A DNA stretch of 64,000 nucleotides from Haloarcula mannanilytica (GTDB taxonomy: Archaea > Halobacteriota > Halobacteria > Halobacteriales > Haloarculaceae). Both the position numbers and the translations under genes were made by a program. The notes below the pieces were generated by a model. That model searched no databases, was not told the DNA's origin, and worked only from the letters and a program-made list of their open reading frames with translations. Positions within the stretch are counted from its first letter, which is position 1. Every line of letters begins with the position of its first letter. Positions 9,490 through 16,967 of this stretch are shown piece by piece. The stretch is from the NCBI RefSeq assembly GCF_005406125.1, contig NZ_BIXZ01000002.1:372001-436000 (forward strand), read 5' to 3'.

Positions 9490-9738
9490 ATGGCTAATCT
9501 GGAACTCTATGAACTCGAAGGCTGTCCGTACTGCGCGAAGGTAATCGAGAAACTCGACGAACTGGGCCTCGACTACGAATCCCACATGGTCCCGCGGTCC
9601 CACGACGAGCGGACCGAAGTGAAGGAGGTTTCGGGCCAGACCGGCGTTCCGGTCCTCGTCGACAAGGACAACGGCGTCGACGGGATGCCCGAATCCGACG
9701 ACATCGTCGAATATCTCGAAGAGACGTACGGGCAGTAG
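9490..9738 (+). CDS. Glutaredoxin-like protein (GST N-terminal type)
   Basis: A compact 82-residue thioredoxin-fold protein with the redox motif CPYC at residues 12-15 and the cis-Pro motif TGVPVLVD near residue 54, as in glutaredoxins and the N-terminal domain of glutathione S-transferases. Haloarchaea use gamma-glutamylcysteine rather than glutathione, so the physiological thiol probably differs. The ATG at 9490 is preferred to an upstream in-frame TTG/ATG at 9454-9466 because the fold begins at NLELYELEG. The last 35 bases of the gene recur downstream (see repeat at 9842). Confidence 0.92.
   Translation: MANLELYELEGCPYCAKVIEKLDELGLDYESHMVPRSHDERTEVKEVSGQTGVPVLVDKDNGVDGMPESDDIVEYLEETYGQ
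9703..9737 (+). repeat. 3' end of glutaredoxin gene, first copy of direct repeat
   Basis: Starts ATCGTCGAATATCTCGAAGA and runs 35 bases up to the TA of the stop codon. It is repeated at 9842-9876 with one change (ATC to ATT, silent for Ile). Confidence 0.95.
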
Positions 9739-9753
9739 CGATATTCTGTATCG

Positions 9754-9841
9754 CGGTCGCGCCATGCGCGACCGTTTTTCGCCCACGTTTTTCGAGGAGT
9801 GGTTCGCGCGGTTAGCGCGAACCCGACACTGAAAAAGGTGG
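9754..9841. repeat. Modular hairpin element A
   Basis: Begins with a 9-bp stem (9754-9762 with 9766-9774), then TTTTTCGCCCACGTTTTTCG, a second perfect 9-bp stem GGTTCGCGC/GCGCGAACC (9801-9809 with 9815-9823), and ends in AAAAAGGTGG at 9841. CCACGTTTTT and AAAAAGGTGG can pair with one mismatch, giving an outer stem. The same plan occurs at 18228-18479 and 29819-29945. The element ends exactly where the second copy of the glutaredoxin 3' end begins. Confidence 0.85.
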
Positions 9842-9876
9842 ATTGTCGAATATCTCGAAGAGACGTACGGGCAGTA
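9842..9876 (+). repeat. Second copy of the glutaredoxin 3' end
   Basis: 34 of 35 bases match 9703-9737, offset 139. Read in the same frame it still encodes IVEYLEETYGQ and a stop, but nothing upstream could initiate it. The remaining spacer to the next gene (9877-9933) shows nothing further. Confidence 0.95.
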
Positions 9877-9933
9877 ACCCAGTCACTTGTGACGGTTCGA
9901 TTTTAATTGACAGGGATAACTGATAGCGCCCGC

Positions 9934-10902
9934 TCAGGCCACTTCTTCGGGGTCTTCGCCGCGCTCCATAATCAGGTCCCGAAGGTCAACTGCGTCCTGA
10001 ATATCGTCCATCTCGTCTTTCTCGATGAGCGCCGTCCCGTCGACGGATTCGCGCCGGAGTTCGTCGACGACGTACACCGACCGCGTGCGGGTCACTTCGC
10101 CGACTGAGGACATGATGCGCGCTCGCTTCTCGGCCGTCTCGGTAAAGGCCGAGTGGCCGGCAAGCACCTGCTCGTGCTGGTCCTCGCTCTCGTTGACGCT
10201 CTTGAACGGGGCGCGGTCCGTCGGGTGGACCTCGAAGCCGATGCGGGTGAACACCGTCACAATCGGCTCGTCCTCCGGTGCGACATCGGGGTCCTCCGGC
10301 GTCGGTTCGTCGTCTCGAACCTCCTCGGCACCGTCGAGGACGCTGACCGGGGAGGTCAGCGGCGCGTCGAACAGGTCTTCGAGTTCGGCGGCCACTTCGA
10401 CGGAGGCGTCCATCCCGTCCTCGTACTTCGAGACCGTCCGGCGGGAGACGCCCAGTTCCTTCGCCAGTCGGCCCAGCGACCAGTCGCGGTCCTCGCGCAC
10501 GTCGGCGAGAATTTCGGAGTCGATGTTGACGTAGAGCCCGCCCGGGGCGGCGTAGATGAGCGGCGGGACCTCTTCGACGAACAGGTCCATCGCGGTGTCC
10601 GGTGACAGCACAGGGACGCCGTGGCGGAAGTAGACGACGCCGGGTTTCAGCTCCTCGTCGCGTGTCCGGAGTCCGATCACAATCGGCGTGGCGTTCAGGT
10701 AGGTGCCCAGCCGTCGCATCTCGCCGCCGGTCTGTGCGTCGAAGGCGTCGATGTTGCCCAGTATCTTCAGGAGCAACACGTCCTCACCGCGACGGGCAGC
10801 GATGTCGAAACTCTTCGGGCGAATCGCACACCGGTCGCTGACGAGGAAGCCAGCGTCTTCGAGCATCGCCATGACGTTTTCCACCAGCGCCGACCGTGAC
10901 AT
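9934..10902 (-). CDS. Archaeal HTH transcriptional regulator (nuclease-fold N-terminus)
   Basis: A 322-residue DNA-binding protein of a conserved archaeal family. The N-terminal part (about 1-115, with [20 protein letters not shown]) looks like a restriction-endonuclease-type fold. A Cro/XRE-type helix-turn-helix follows near residues 135-185 ([20 protein letters not shown]). The C-terminal 120 residues carry another conserved domain and end in an acidic tail. The ATG at 10902 is used rather than an in-frame GTG at 10938, because a TATA box and an operator-like palindrome lie just upstream of it. It diverges from tiaS. Regulation by its own product is likely. Confidence 0.85.
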   Translation of the reverse strand: MSRSALVENVMAMLEDAGFLVSDRCAIRPKSFDIAARRGEDVLLLKILGNIDAFDAQTGGEMRRLGTYLNATPIVIGLRTRDEELKPGVVYFRHGVPVLSPDTAMDLFVEEVPPLIYAAPGGLYVNIDSEILADVREDRDWSLGRLAKELGVSRRTVSKYEDGMDASVEVAAELEDLFDAPLTSPVSVLDGAEEVRDDEPTPEDPDVAPEDEPIVTVFTRIGFEVHPTDRAPFKSVNESEDQHEQVLAGHSAFTETAEKRARIMSSVGEVTRTRSVYVVDELRRESVDGTALIEKDEMDDIQDAVDLRDLIMERGEDPEEVA

Positions 10903-10905
10903 AGT

Positions 10906-10925
10906 ACTCAGTACCTCTACTGAGT
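10906..10925. promoter_or_regulatory. Operator-like palindrome before the HTH regulator
   Basis: ACTCAGTA-CCTC-TACTGAGT is a perfect 8-bp inverted repeat with a 4-base spacer. It lies between the TATA box (10941-10949) and the regulator's ATG (10902), covering the expected transcription start. This is the geometry of an archaeal repressor site. Confidence 0.7.
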
Positions 10926-10940
10926 CTAGGCCGTTCACCC

Positions 10941-10949
10941 ATTATATGC
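10941..10949 (-). promoter_or_regulatory. TATA box of the HTH regulator
   Basis: On the minus strand the sequence reads GCATATAAT, a good archaeal TATA box about 40 bases before the ATG at 10902. Transcription would begin near 10919, inside the palindrome. Confidence 0.6.
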
Positions 10950-11031
10950 ATTGCGCCGTTCATTGAACTTTCAGGCCGGAAAACCGGGACGTGGCGAAAG
11001 GGGTTTGACCGCTTCGGGGTTACAGAGTGGC

Positions 11032-12297
11032 GTGACTGTCGTCGGCCTTGACGATACGGACTCGCGCGAGCGGGGGATGTGTACCACCTACGCCGCCGCC
11101 ACTCTCGCCGAGTCGATCCGGGACGCTGGTGGTGCCATTGAGCGCCTGCTCCTCGTCCGCCTGAACCCCGCCGTCGAACACAAGACCCGCGGGAACGCGG
11201 CGCTGGCAGTGCATACGGACCTCGCTCCCGACACGGCCCTTGGCCTGGTCGAAGACACGCTCGACATGGCCGAGACCGACGACCCCCGGACCAATCCCGG
11301 TGCCGTCGTCGCGGACTGCGATCCGGAGGATGTCCCACCGCAGGTCGCAACGTTCGCCCGCGAGACCATCCAGTCGATACAGGACCCGATGACCGCGACG
11401 ACACTCGCCGACGTGGTCGGGTTCGCTCGTTGCCAGCGGGGCAACGGTCGCGGGTTAGTCGGCGCACTCGCAGCAGTCGGGGCGTGGGCCGCCCTGTCTG
11501 ACTGGACCTACGAACACATCGCCTACCGGGAACGGGACCGGTGGGGCACGGAGCGGTCGGTCGACGCCGAGAGCGTCCGCGCCGCGGCCGAGGAGTACTA
11601 CCCCGATGTGTGGGACACCATCGACCGCGAATCGGGCTATCCGGTCTGTGTCCCGCGGACGCCGTGTCCGATTCTCTACGGGATTCGCGGTGACGACCCC
11701 GACGCCTGCCGTGCCGTCGCCGACGCCATCGACAGCGAACCCATCGCTCGGCGGGCGACGTTCGTGACGAACCAGGGAACGGACGTGCATCTACAGGACG
11801 CAACACTCGACGCGGTCAGGGACGACAGCGCCTACCGCGTCACCGGCGACGTGGTCGCCGCTCCCGAAACGCGAGAGGGTGGGCACGTGTTCGTTACGCT
11901 TAACGGCGACGGGACGACCCTCGACTGTGCTGCCTTCGAACCGACAAAGGGGTTCCGCGACCGGATCCGGTCGCTCAGAGCGGGTGACCGGGTCACCGTC
12001 TGTGGCGAGGTGAGCGACGGCACGCTCAAACTGGAGAAGTTCGCCGTCCGGGACCTGGTGAGGATAAAGACCGTCACCCCGGACTGCCCGGACTGTGGCC
12101 GGTCGATGAAATCCGCGGGTCGGAACCAGGGCTACCGGTGTCGGGACTGCGGGACCAGTGCCGACGGCAAGGTCGAGCAGTCCGTCGAGCGGGACCTGGA
12201 ACGTGGCTGGTACGAGGTGCCGCCGGTCGCGCGCCGCCACATCGCGAAGCCCCTGGTCCGCGGTGGGTTCGACGCACCCACTCACCCTTCTCGCTGA
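11032..12297 (+). CDS. tiaS: tRNA(Ile2) 2-agmatinylcytidine synthetase TiaS
   Basis: Modifies C34 of the CAU-anticodon tRNA-Ile with agmatine so it reads AUA; an archaea-specific ATP-dependent enzyme. Seen are the N-terminal VVGLDDTDSRERGMCTTY motif, the internal FARCQRGNGRGLVGALAA region (about 123-141), an OB-fold (about 275-355) and a C-terminal zinc ribbon with CPDC and CRDC near residue 365-390. The GTG at 11032 is taken as start because homology begins right there (VTVVGLDDTD); a frame extension to 10951 is low-complexity and overlaps the divergent promoter. Confidence 0.93.
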   Translation: MTVVGLDDTDSRERGMCTTYAAATLAESIRDAGGAIERLLLVRLNPAVEHKTRGNAALAVHTDLAPDTALGLVEDTLDMAETDDPRTNPGAVVADCDPEDVPPQVATFARETIQSIQDPMTATTLADVVGFARCQRGNGRGLVGALAAVGAWAALSDWTYEHIAYRERDRWGTERSVDAESVRAAAEEYYPDVWDTIDRESGYPVCVPRTPCPILYGIRGDDPDACRAVADAIDSEPIARRATFVTNQGTDVHLQDATLDAVRDDSAYRVTGDVVAAPETREGGHVFVTLNGDGTTLDCAAFEPTKGFRDRIRSLRAGDRVTVCGEVSDGTLKLEKFAVRDLVRIKTVTPDCPDCGRSMKSAGRNQGYRCRDCGTSADGKVEQSVERDLERGWYEVPPVARRHIAKPLVRGGFDAPTHPSR

Positions 12298-12467
12298 GGA
12301 GGGCGTTCCGTCGTGAAAAGTAGCGATCTGTCGTAGCTACGTTCTCGTCTGACACCTGGTTCGAATCGACTACCGGGCAGTAAGCGCCACGAACATTCCG
12401 GTAATTTGGGAATATACGGCGATTTAGACAACGGGTAACAATATTCATATCCCGCTATTTGACGGGC

Positions 12468-12674
12468 ATGAGTAGTGAGGGGACGGACGCCCAGAGCCGA
12501 AATCCGACAGACGACGGGTTCACGGAGAAACTACTGACCGTCGAACACGAGCCGGCTGCGGGCGGTGGCGAGCGTTCGATTCTGTATCCGCCGGGACTTT
12601 CGAGTTCAGAACTGGAGGCGAACTGGCTGGCCGTTTCGTCAGACCTTCTCGTTTCCCTTGACGACGTTCAGTAG
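12468..12674 (+). CDS. Small acidic protein, first of two tandem paralogues
   Basis: 68 residues, soluble, very acidic, no cysteines. The C-terminal half GERSILYPPGLSSSELEANWLAVSSDLLVSLDDVQ-like pattern (key residues Y-x-P, W-L-x-V near residue 53) is shared with the next gene. It resembles a haloarchaeal small-protein family I remember as DUF7511, of unknown function. The ATG at 12468 follows an AT-rich stretch with TTCATATCC about 25 bases upstream, suggesting a leaderless mRNA. Confidence 0.7.
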   Translation: MSSEGTDAQSRNPTDDGFTEKLLTVEHEPAAGGGERSILYPPGLSSSELEANWLAVSSDLLVSLDDVQ

Positions 12675-12730
12675 CCCTTACGCGCGATAACCGACTGGTA
12701 ACAATAATAACACCTATCGTGAACCCAGAC

Positions 12731-12934
12731 ATGGACTCCGATACCCGGTCGACGAGCGAGGTGACGGCAGCGACCGACACTGACGAACCGGCGCTGCCTG
12801 CCGTAGTGCGCTCCCGTCCTGACGGCAGTGAACGACTCATCTGCTACGCCCCGGACGTGGAAACGACAGACGTAGAGGACCAGTGGCTTTCTGTCGATGC
12901 CGACTTTCCGGTTTCGACGCTGTTGATGCGGTAG
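12731..12934 (+). CDS. Small acidic protein, second of two tandem paralogues
   Basis: 67 residues. It aligns with the preceding gene over its last 35 residues (GSERLICYAPD..., then QWLSVDADFPVS against NWLAVSSDLLVS). The spacer between them is 56 bases and contains GGTAACAATAATAACACC, which resembles the GGTAACAATATTCATATCC upstream of the first gene, so each copy may carry its own promoter. The ATG at 12731 is preferred to an in-frame GTG at 12719. It ends one base before the convergent threonine synthase gene. Confidence 0.7.
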   Translation: MDSDTRSTSEVTAATDTDEPALPAVVRSRPDGSERLICYAPDVETTDVEDQWLSVDADFPVSTLLMR

Positions 12935-12935
12935 C

Positions 12936-13994
12936 TCAACTGTTTCGCCCTGTTAACGCAACCACAACGTCCTCGTCGTCCTGGAGTTCTCCCCGCTCTC
13001 TGAACTGAGTTAGCGCCGCTGTCGCCGTCGCACAGGTGGGTTCGACGTGAAATCCCGCCGCACTGAGGCGGTCGTGTTCCCGTTCCGTCGCCGCCGCGGA
13101 GACGGCGACGGCAGCCCCGTCCGTTTCCTCGATGGCCTGCCGGATCTGGTGGCCGCGTGGCGGGTCCCGGATGTGGATGCCGTCAGCGAGGTCGTTCCGC
13201 TCGCCGTCCGGCCCGTTCTGCTCGTCGGCGATGGGGCTGTACCCGGTCGCCTGTGTGCCCAGTATGCGCGGGATAGTATCGGTCCAGCCGGCCCGCTGCA
13301 GTGCCCGGAACCCACGATAGAGACCGAGAAACAGCGTCCCGTGGCCCAGCGGCGTGACGACGGCGTCCGGAACGGTCCAGTCCCGCTGGGCGGCGATTTC
13401 GTAGGCGGTCGTCGCTGTCCCGGCGAAGAAGGCAGGGTTCCAGGCGTGGCTGGCGTACCAGCCTGCGCCGCTCTCGACGGCGTCGATACAGGCCGCGGTT
13501 ACGGACTCTCTACTTCCTTCGATCGGGATCACGTCGGCTCCGGTTCGTTCGATGCGGCGGCGTTTCGCTTCCTTCGCGTCCGCGGGGACGTAGATTTCTG
13601 CATCCAGCCCCGCCCGCGCCGCGTAGGACGCGACCGCCAGTCCGGCGTTGCCCGAGGAATCTTCGAGGACCCGGTCGGCCCCGACTTCGAGCGCCTCCGC
13701 GATGATCGTCGCCGCGCCGCGGTCCTTGAAACTCCCCGTCGGGTGGAGATACTCCAGTTTGAACGTGGCGTCCCACCCGGGTGCCTCGACCAGCGGGGTC
13801 CAGCCCTCGCCGAAACTGACCCGCTCGTCCATTGGGAGGAAGTCGGTGAAGTCCCAGACACCGCTGGTCCGTGCGAACTGCGCCGGGCGGCTGTCGGGCA
13901 GCGGCTGGGTGGCGTAGTCGAGGGGCTCTCCGCAGGAACACCGCCAGGGCTCCTTGCGGGGATACTCGCGGTCGCAGAGGCTACAGGTGCGCAT
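12936..13994 (-). CDS. thrC: Threonine synthase (PLP-dependent)
   Basis: Converts O-phosphohomoserine to threonine. The 352-residue protein has an N-terminal zinc ribbon (CSLC near residue 4 and CSC near 19), then the PLP fold with Lys90 in GSFKDRGA, the SSGNAGLAVASYAARAG cofactor loop near 113-129 and a C-terminal TGRNS. A frame extension of 48 residues upstream has a composition unlike a protein, so the ATG at 13994 is used. Haloarchaea often carry several threonine-synthase-like genes; this may be a paralogue rather than the main biosynthetic enzyme. Confidence 0.85.
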   Translation of the reverse strand: MRTCSLCDREYPRKEPWRCSCGEPLDYATQPLPDSRPAQFARTSGVWDFTDFLPMDERVSFGEGWTPLVEAPGWDATFKLEYLHPTGSFKDRGAATIIAEALEVGADRVLEDSSGNAGLAVASYAARAGLDAEIYVPADAKEAKRRRIERTGADVIPIEGSRESVTAACIDAVESGAGWYASHAWNPAFFAGTATTAYEIAAQRDWTVPDAVVTPLGHGTLFLGLYRGFRALQRAGWTDTIPRILGTQATGYSPIADEQNGPDGERNDLADGIHIRDPPRGHQIRQAIEETDGAAVAVSAAATEREHDRLSAAGFHVEPTCATATAALTQFRERGELQDDEDVVVALTGRNS

Positions 13995-14192
13995 GGGTCT
14001 ATTGGACGGCGCATCGCCCAAAAACTGGCGGCGTCTGCCGGGGCGGTAGTCGGTGCCTGCGGCCAGATTGGCAAAGCCTACAGAGCGGTGGCCGGGCGGC
14101 CGCTCCGTCGGCCGCCCCGGGGAAGGGCAGGCCAGCAAACGGGCGGATGCGCCGCATTGCGCCCTGAAAACACCCGACGCAGTAAACAGTGG

Positions 14193-15149
14193 CTAGTACG
14201 TATCCACGTTCGTTCCGACCGAGCAGACGTACTCGCCGGTCGCGACCTGCGGGAGCCGTCGAGCGCGCCAGAACACACCGCTGGAGTCGGCGGTAATTTC
14301 GGTCTTGGGCTCGCCGAACACATCGGTCACCTCGAACAGCGTCTCGCCGCGGGAAACGCGGTCGCCGAGGTCGGGTTTGAGGTCGATGAGGCCGCCGACG
14401 GGGGAGCCATACTGCTCGAACCCGGAGGCGCGGGTCTGTGGCCGTGCGTCGTGGTGGCCGTCGAGGAAGCCGTAGTATTTCAACACGTTGAACACACCGT
14501 CGACGCCCCGCTGGATGGAGGCCTCGTCCCAGCCGACACAGCCCCCGAGTTCGGGGTCGATTGTCGGAACGCCCTCGTCGGGAGCGGCGCGGGCTAACTG
14601 CCCGTCGGGGCCTTTCTGGTCGAGGATGTACCCACAGCCGAACACCTTCGCCAGTTCGAGACACTCCTCATGGAGGCGATGCCGGGTGCCACACCGGACC
14701 CGAACTTCGTCGATCATCTGCGAGGTCGATCCCTGATGGAGGTCGAGCACGTAGTCGGCGCTGATGGCGGCGTCGAAGGTCGCGGCGGCGATGCGCTCGC
14801 TCGAAGTTCCCGTTTTGTCGCCCGGATACGCCCGGTTCATCTTCGTGTCGTCGATGGGGTTGCGGTGTTCGGCGACCTGGAAGGCGTGGTAGTTCACGAC
14901 GCCACAGACCAGCACCGTCCCGGACAGTTCCGTCGGGTCGAGTTGCGGGAGCGTCCGCTGGATGACGCCGACGCCGTTCAGTTCGTCGCCGTCGCTGGCC
15001 GCCTGTATGTAGAGCGTCCGTCCGTCGTCGACACCGTTGACGACGGCGACCGGTAGCCCGAACGTCGACCCGTCCCGGGTCTCACCGACCTCCAGCCGCC
15101 CCGTGTCTTTCTCACCGGGAGCGGCGGTCGCCGTACCGAAAGTAACCAT
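14193..15149 (-). CDS. Succinylglutamate desuccinylase / aspartoacylase family protein
   Basis: 318-residue zinc-carboxypeptidase-fold (M14-like) protein of the AstE/AspA family, which cleaves N-acyl amino acids or modifies peptides. The family zinc motif HxxE is present only as SDGDELNG near residue 56, with Asp where His is usual; the second ligand region YVLDLHQGS near residue 130 is normal. A C-terminal beta-rich domain (about 235-318, with SPVGGLIDLKPDLGDRV) resembles the biotinyl/lipoyl-like tail common in this family. The substrate is unknown. The ATG at 15149 is taken over a GTG at 15158. It diverges from the small membrane gene at 15249. Confidence 0.82.
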   Translation of the reverse strand: MVTFGTATAAPGEKDTGRLEVGETRDGSTFGLPVAVVNGVDDGRTLYIQAASDGDELNGVGVIQRTLPQLDPTELSGTVLVCGVVNYHAFQVAEHRNPIDDTKMNRAYPGDKTGTSSERIAAATFDAAISADYVLDLHQGSTSQMIDEVRVRCGTRHRLHEECLELAKVFGCGYILDQKGPDGQLARAAPDEGVPTIDPELGGCVGWDEASIQRGVDGVFNVLKYYGFLDGHHDARPQTRASGFEQYGSPVGGLIDLKPDLGDRVSRGETLFEVTDVFGEPKTEITADSSGVFWRARRLPQVATGEYVCSVGTNVDTY

Positions 15150-15248
15150 TGTTCTCACGTTTGCCTTGGGAGCCTTTACTGGTTCGGATTTCGGCGGCGG
15201 TTGCGCCGGACCGACGGCGTCTTGGGCCTGTCGGCCCTATCGGAGAGC

Positions 15249-15500
15249 GTGTCCCAGTCCGAGCCACAGAGCGGCAAAGCGGCGATGGTCGCGGCGCTGA
15301 ACGTGCCCCGCAACGCGAAAATCGGCTTCGCGGTCGCCGGCCTGTTCACGGCGGGGCTGTTCGCCCTGTTCGTCTTGCCGGGGACCCAGCGGCCGATGGG
15401 GTTCTACGTGGCGCTGGCCTTTGTCCTCGCCACCTCGCTGGGCGGCCTGCTGACGGCGCTGTTCACAGCGGTGTCGGCTGTCCGACTCGCCAGACGCTGA
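15249..15500 (+). CDS. Small two-helix membrane protein
   Basis: 83 residues starting at a GTG at 15249. A soluble N-terminus of about 22 residues is followed by hydrophobic segments at about 24-43 and 50-75, ending in basic RLARR. This is a haloarchaeal-type small membrane protein of unknown function. The longer open frame back to 15201 overlaps the divergent promoter and adds an arginine-rich, unprotein-like stretch, so it was not used. The gene ends 13 bases from the convergent PhoU-TrkA_C gene. Confidence 0.65.
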   Translation: MSQSEPQSGKAAMVAALNVPRNAKIGFAVAGLFTAGLFALFVLPGTQRPMGFYVALAFVLATSLGGLLTALFTAVSAVRLARR

Positions 15501-15513
15501 TACCCCCGCTTTC

Positions 15514-16734
15514 CTACCCCTCAGCCAGCTCTGTAAGCCGATCGCCACCAGTTCGAGTCCCCTTCGCAATGAGTACGTCGCCCGTCTGAATCTGCGTTTC
15601 GGGGCCCGGCGAGACGACCCAGTCGCCGCCTTCCCGTCCGGTTCGCTCGCTCTCGCCGGCCCCGCGCCGTATCGCGATGATTCGCATGCCCGTCGCCGTC
15701 TTGACTTCCGCGTCACCGATGGTCGTCCCGGCGAGGTCGCTGTCGGGGTACACCGTGGTCCGGACGATGACCTCGTCGGATTCCTGAACGGCCTCGGCAA
15801 CGACTGGATGCGTCGACAGTCCCCGCAGGACACCTTCGCTCATTTCCAGCGCAGCGTCGGAGATGACCTCCGTTGAGCGGGCCAGATGGACGAGGCCCCG
15901 CAGCGACACGGGGTCGTCGATGTCGGCGGCAGCCCGGAGCGTCCAGGCTTCGAACCGGGACTGCAGCGCGTCGACCTCGGCTTCGAGTTCGACGACCTCC
16001 TCGGCAACCTCCGTGCTGTCGAACAGCACCGCGCCGTAGGCTAAATCGACCGCCAGTTCCCCCATGTCTTTCATCAGGACAATGGAGTCGACGGCGCGTT
16101 CGAGGTCTCGGACGCCACCCTCGGGCGGTTCCGGCGGTTCGTACACGTCACCGGTCGCGTCCCGATACACCTCGGCGATGCCGTCCTCGGGACCGCGGAA
16201 CAGCACCACGTCGCCCGCTTCGAGGCGCGTTTCCCGGTCGGGGTTGAGCAGCCAGTGCCCCTGCCGGCGGATCGCCAGCGCGCGGACGCCCGTCTCGGTT
16301 TCGAGGTTCAGGCCCCCCAGCGTCTCGTCGGCCAGCTGTGAGTCCGAACTAATCGTTGCCCGCACGAGCGTCTCGACGGCCTCGGGGAGGGCCGCCCGCA
16401 TCGTGTCTGGCAAGCCGATGTCCTCAAGGACTATCTTGGCGATGTCGCCGGCGGCGTCGCTGATTTTCTCCGCCGCTCCGACCATCCCCAGGACGGGGGC
16501 CAGCGACTCCGCATCATCCGTCGACCGGCAGGCCATCAGGAGGCTCATGCGCGCCCGTAACTGGAGCACGTCCATCTTCTCCTCTAACTCCAACACCTCC
16601 GCGGCCACGTCGTCGCTCCCCAGCAGAACGGCCGAGTACGAGAGGTCGATGAGCAACTCGGCGGTGTCTTTCATCTCGGCCAGCACCTGCTTGACGCTGA
16701 CCGGCTCGTACTCGACCGTCCCTGGCTGGTCCAT
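15514..16734 (-). CDS. Tandem PhoU-TrkA_C protein, potassium-transport regulator type
   Basis: 406 residues made of two copies of the same two-domain unit: a PhoU-like helical domain (about 12-105 and 210-300) followed by a TrkA_C/RCK_C ligand-binding domain (about 110-190 and 308-400). Repeated landmarks are MKDTAELLIDLSYSAVL and MKDMGELAVDLAYGAVL, then VRATISSDSQLADETLGG and VRTTVYPDSDLAGTTIGD. It has no membrane helix. Proteins of this type are thought to act with K+ channels or other ion transporters. The ATG at 16734 begins at MDQPGTVEYEPVS. Two other TrkA-type genes occur at 23189 and 32350. Confidence 0.88.
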   Translation of the reverse strand: MDQPGTVEYEPVSVKQVLAEMKDTAELLIDLSYSAVLLGSDDVAAEVLELEEKMDVLQLRARMSLLMACRSTDDAESLAPVLGMVGAAEKISDAAGDIAKIVLEDIGLPDTMRAALPEAVETLVRATISSDSQLADETLGGLNLETETGVRALAIRRQGHWLLNPDRETRLEAGDVVLFRGPEDGIAEVYRDATGDVYEPPEPPEGGVRDLERAVDSIVLMKDMGELAVDLAYGAVLFDSTEVAEEVVELEAEVDALQSRFEAWTLRAAADIDDPVSLRGLVHLARSTEVISDAALEMSEGVLRGLSTHPVVAEAVQESDEVIVRTTVYPDSDLAGTTIGDAEVKTATGMRIIAIRRGAGESERTGREGGDWVVSPGPETQIQTGDVLIAKGTRTGGDRLTELAEG

Positions 16735-16967
16735 AGCGGCCGGTTCGACGGCCCCGAGCAAAAACGTTCCTCACGATGCGGGTCGGTAACCTTCTGTTAC
16801 CGAAACGAGCGCGGACGAATGAACGACGAGTTCTCCGGTATCGATGTAATAAACAAACGAATTCATGCGGAAAATAGTAAACGAACGGGCAGTCTCAGCT
16901 CCTGACAGTGTGACACACAGGCCCAGAAAGAAAATGTTTTTCCCGGAAGGTAGGGAACAGATTGCGT

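Noticed and set aside
9842-9876. A second glutaredoxin gene
   Set aside because: Only the last 11 codons are present, with no start and no other part of the gene; it is a duplicated 3' end.
13047-14597. A 516-codon open frame on the plus strand
   Set aside because: Antisense to threonine synthase and the AstE homologue; no protein-like features.
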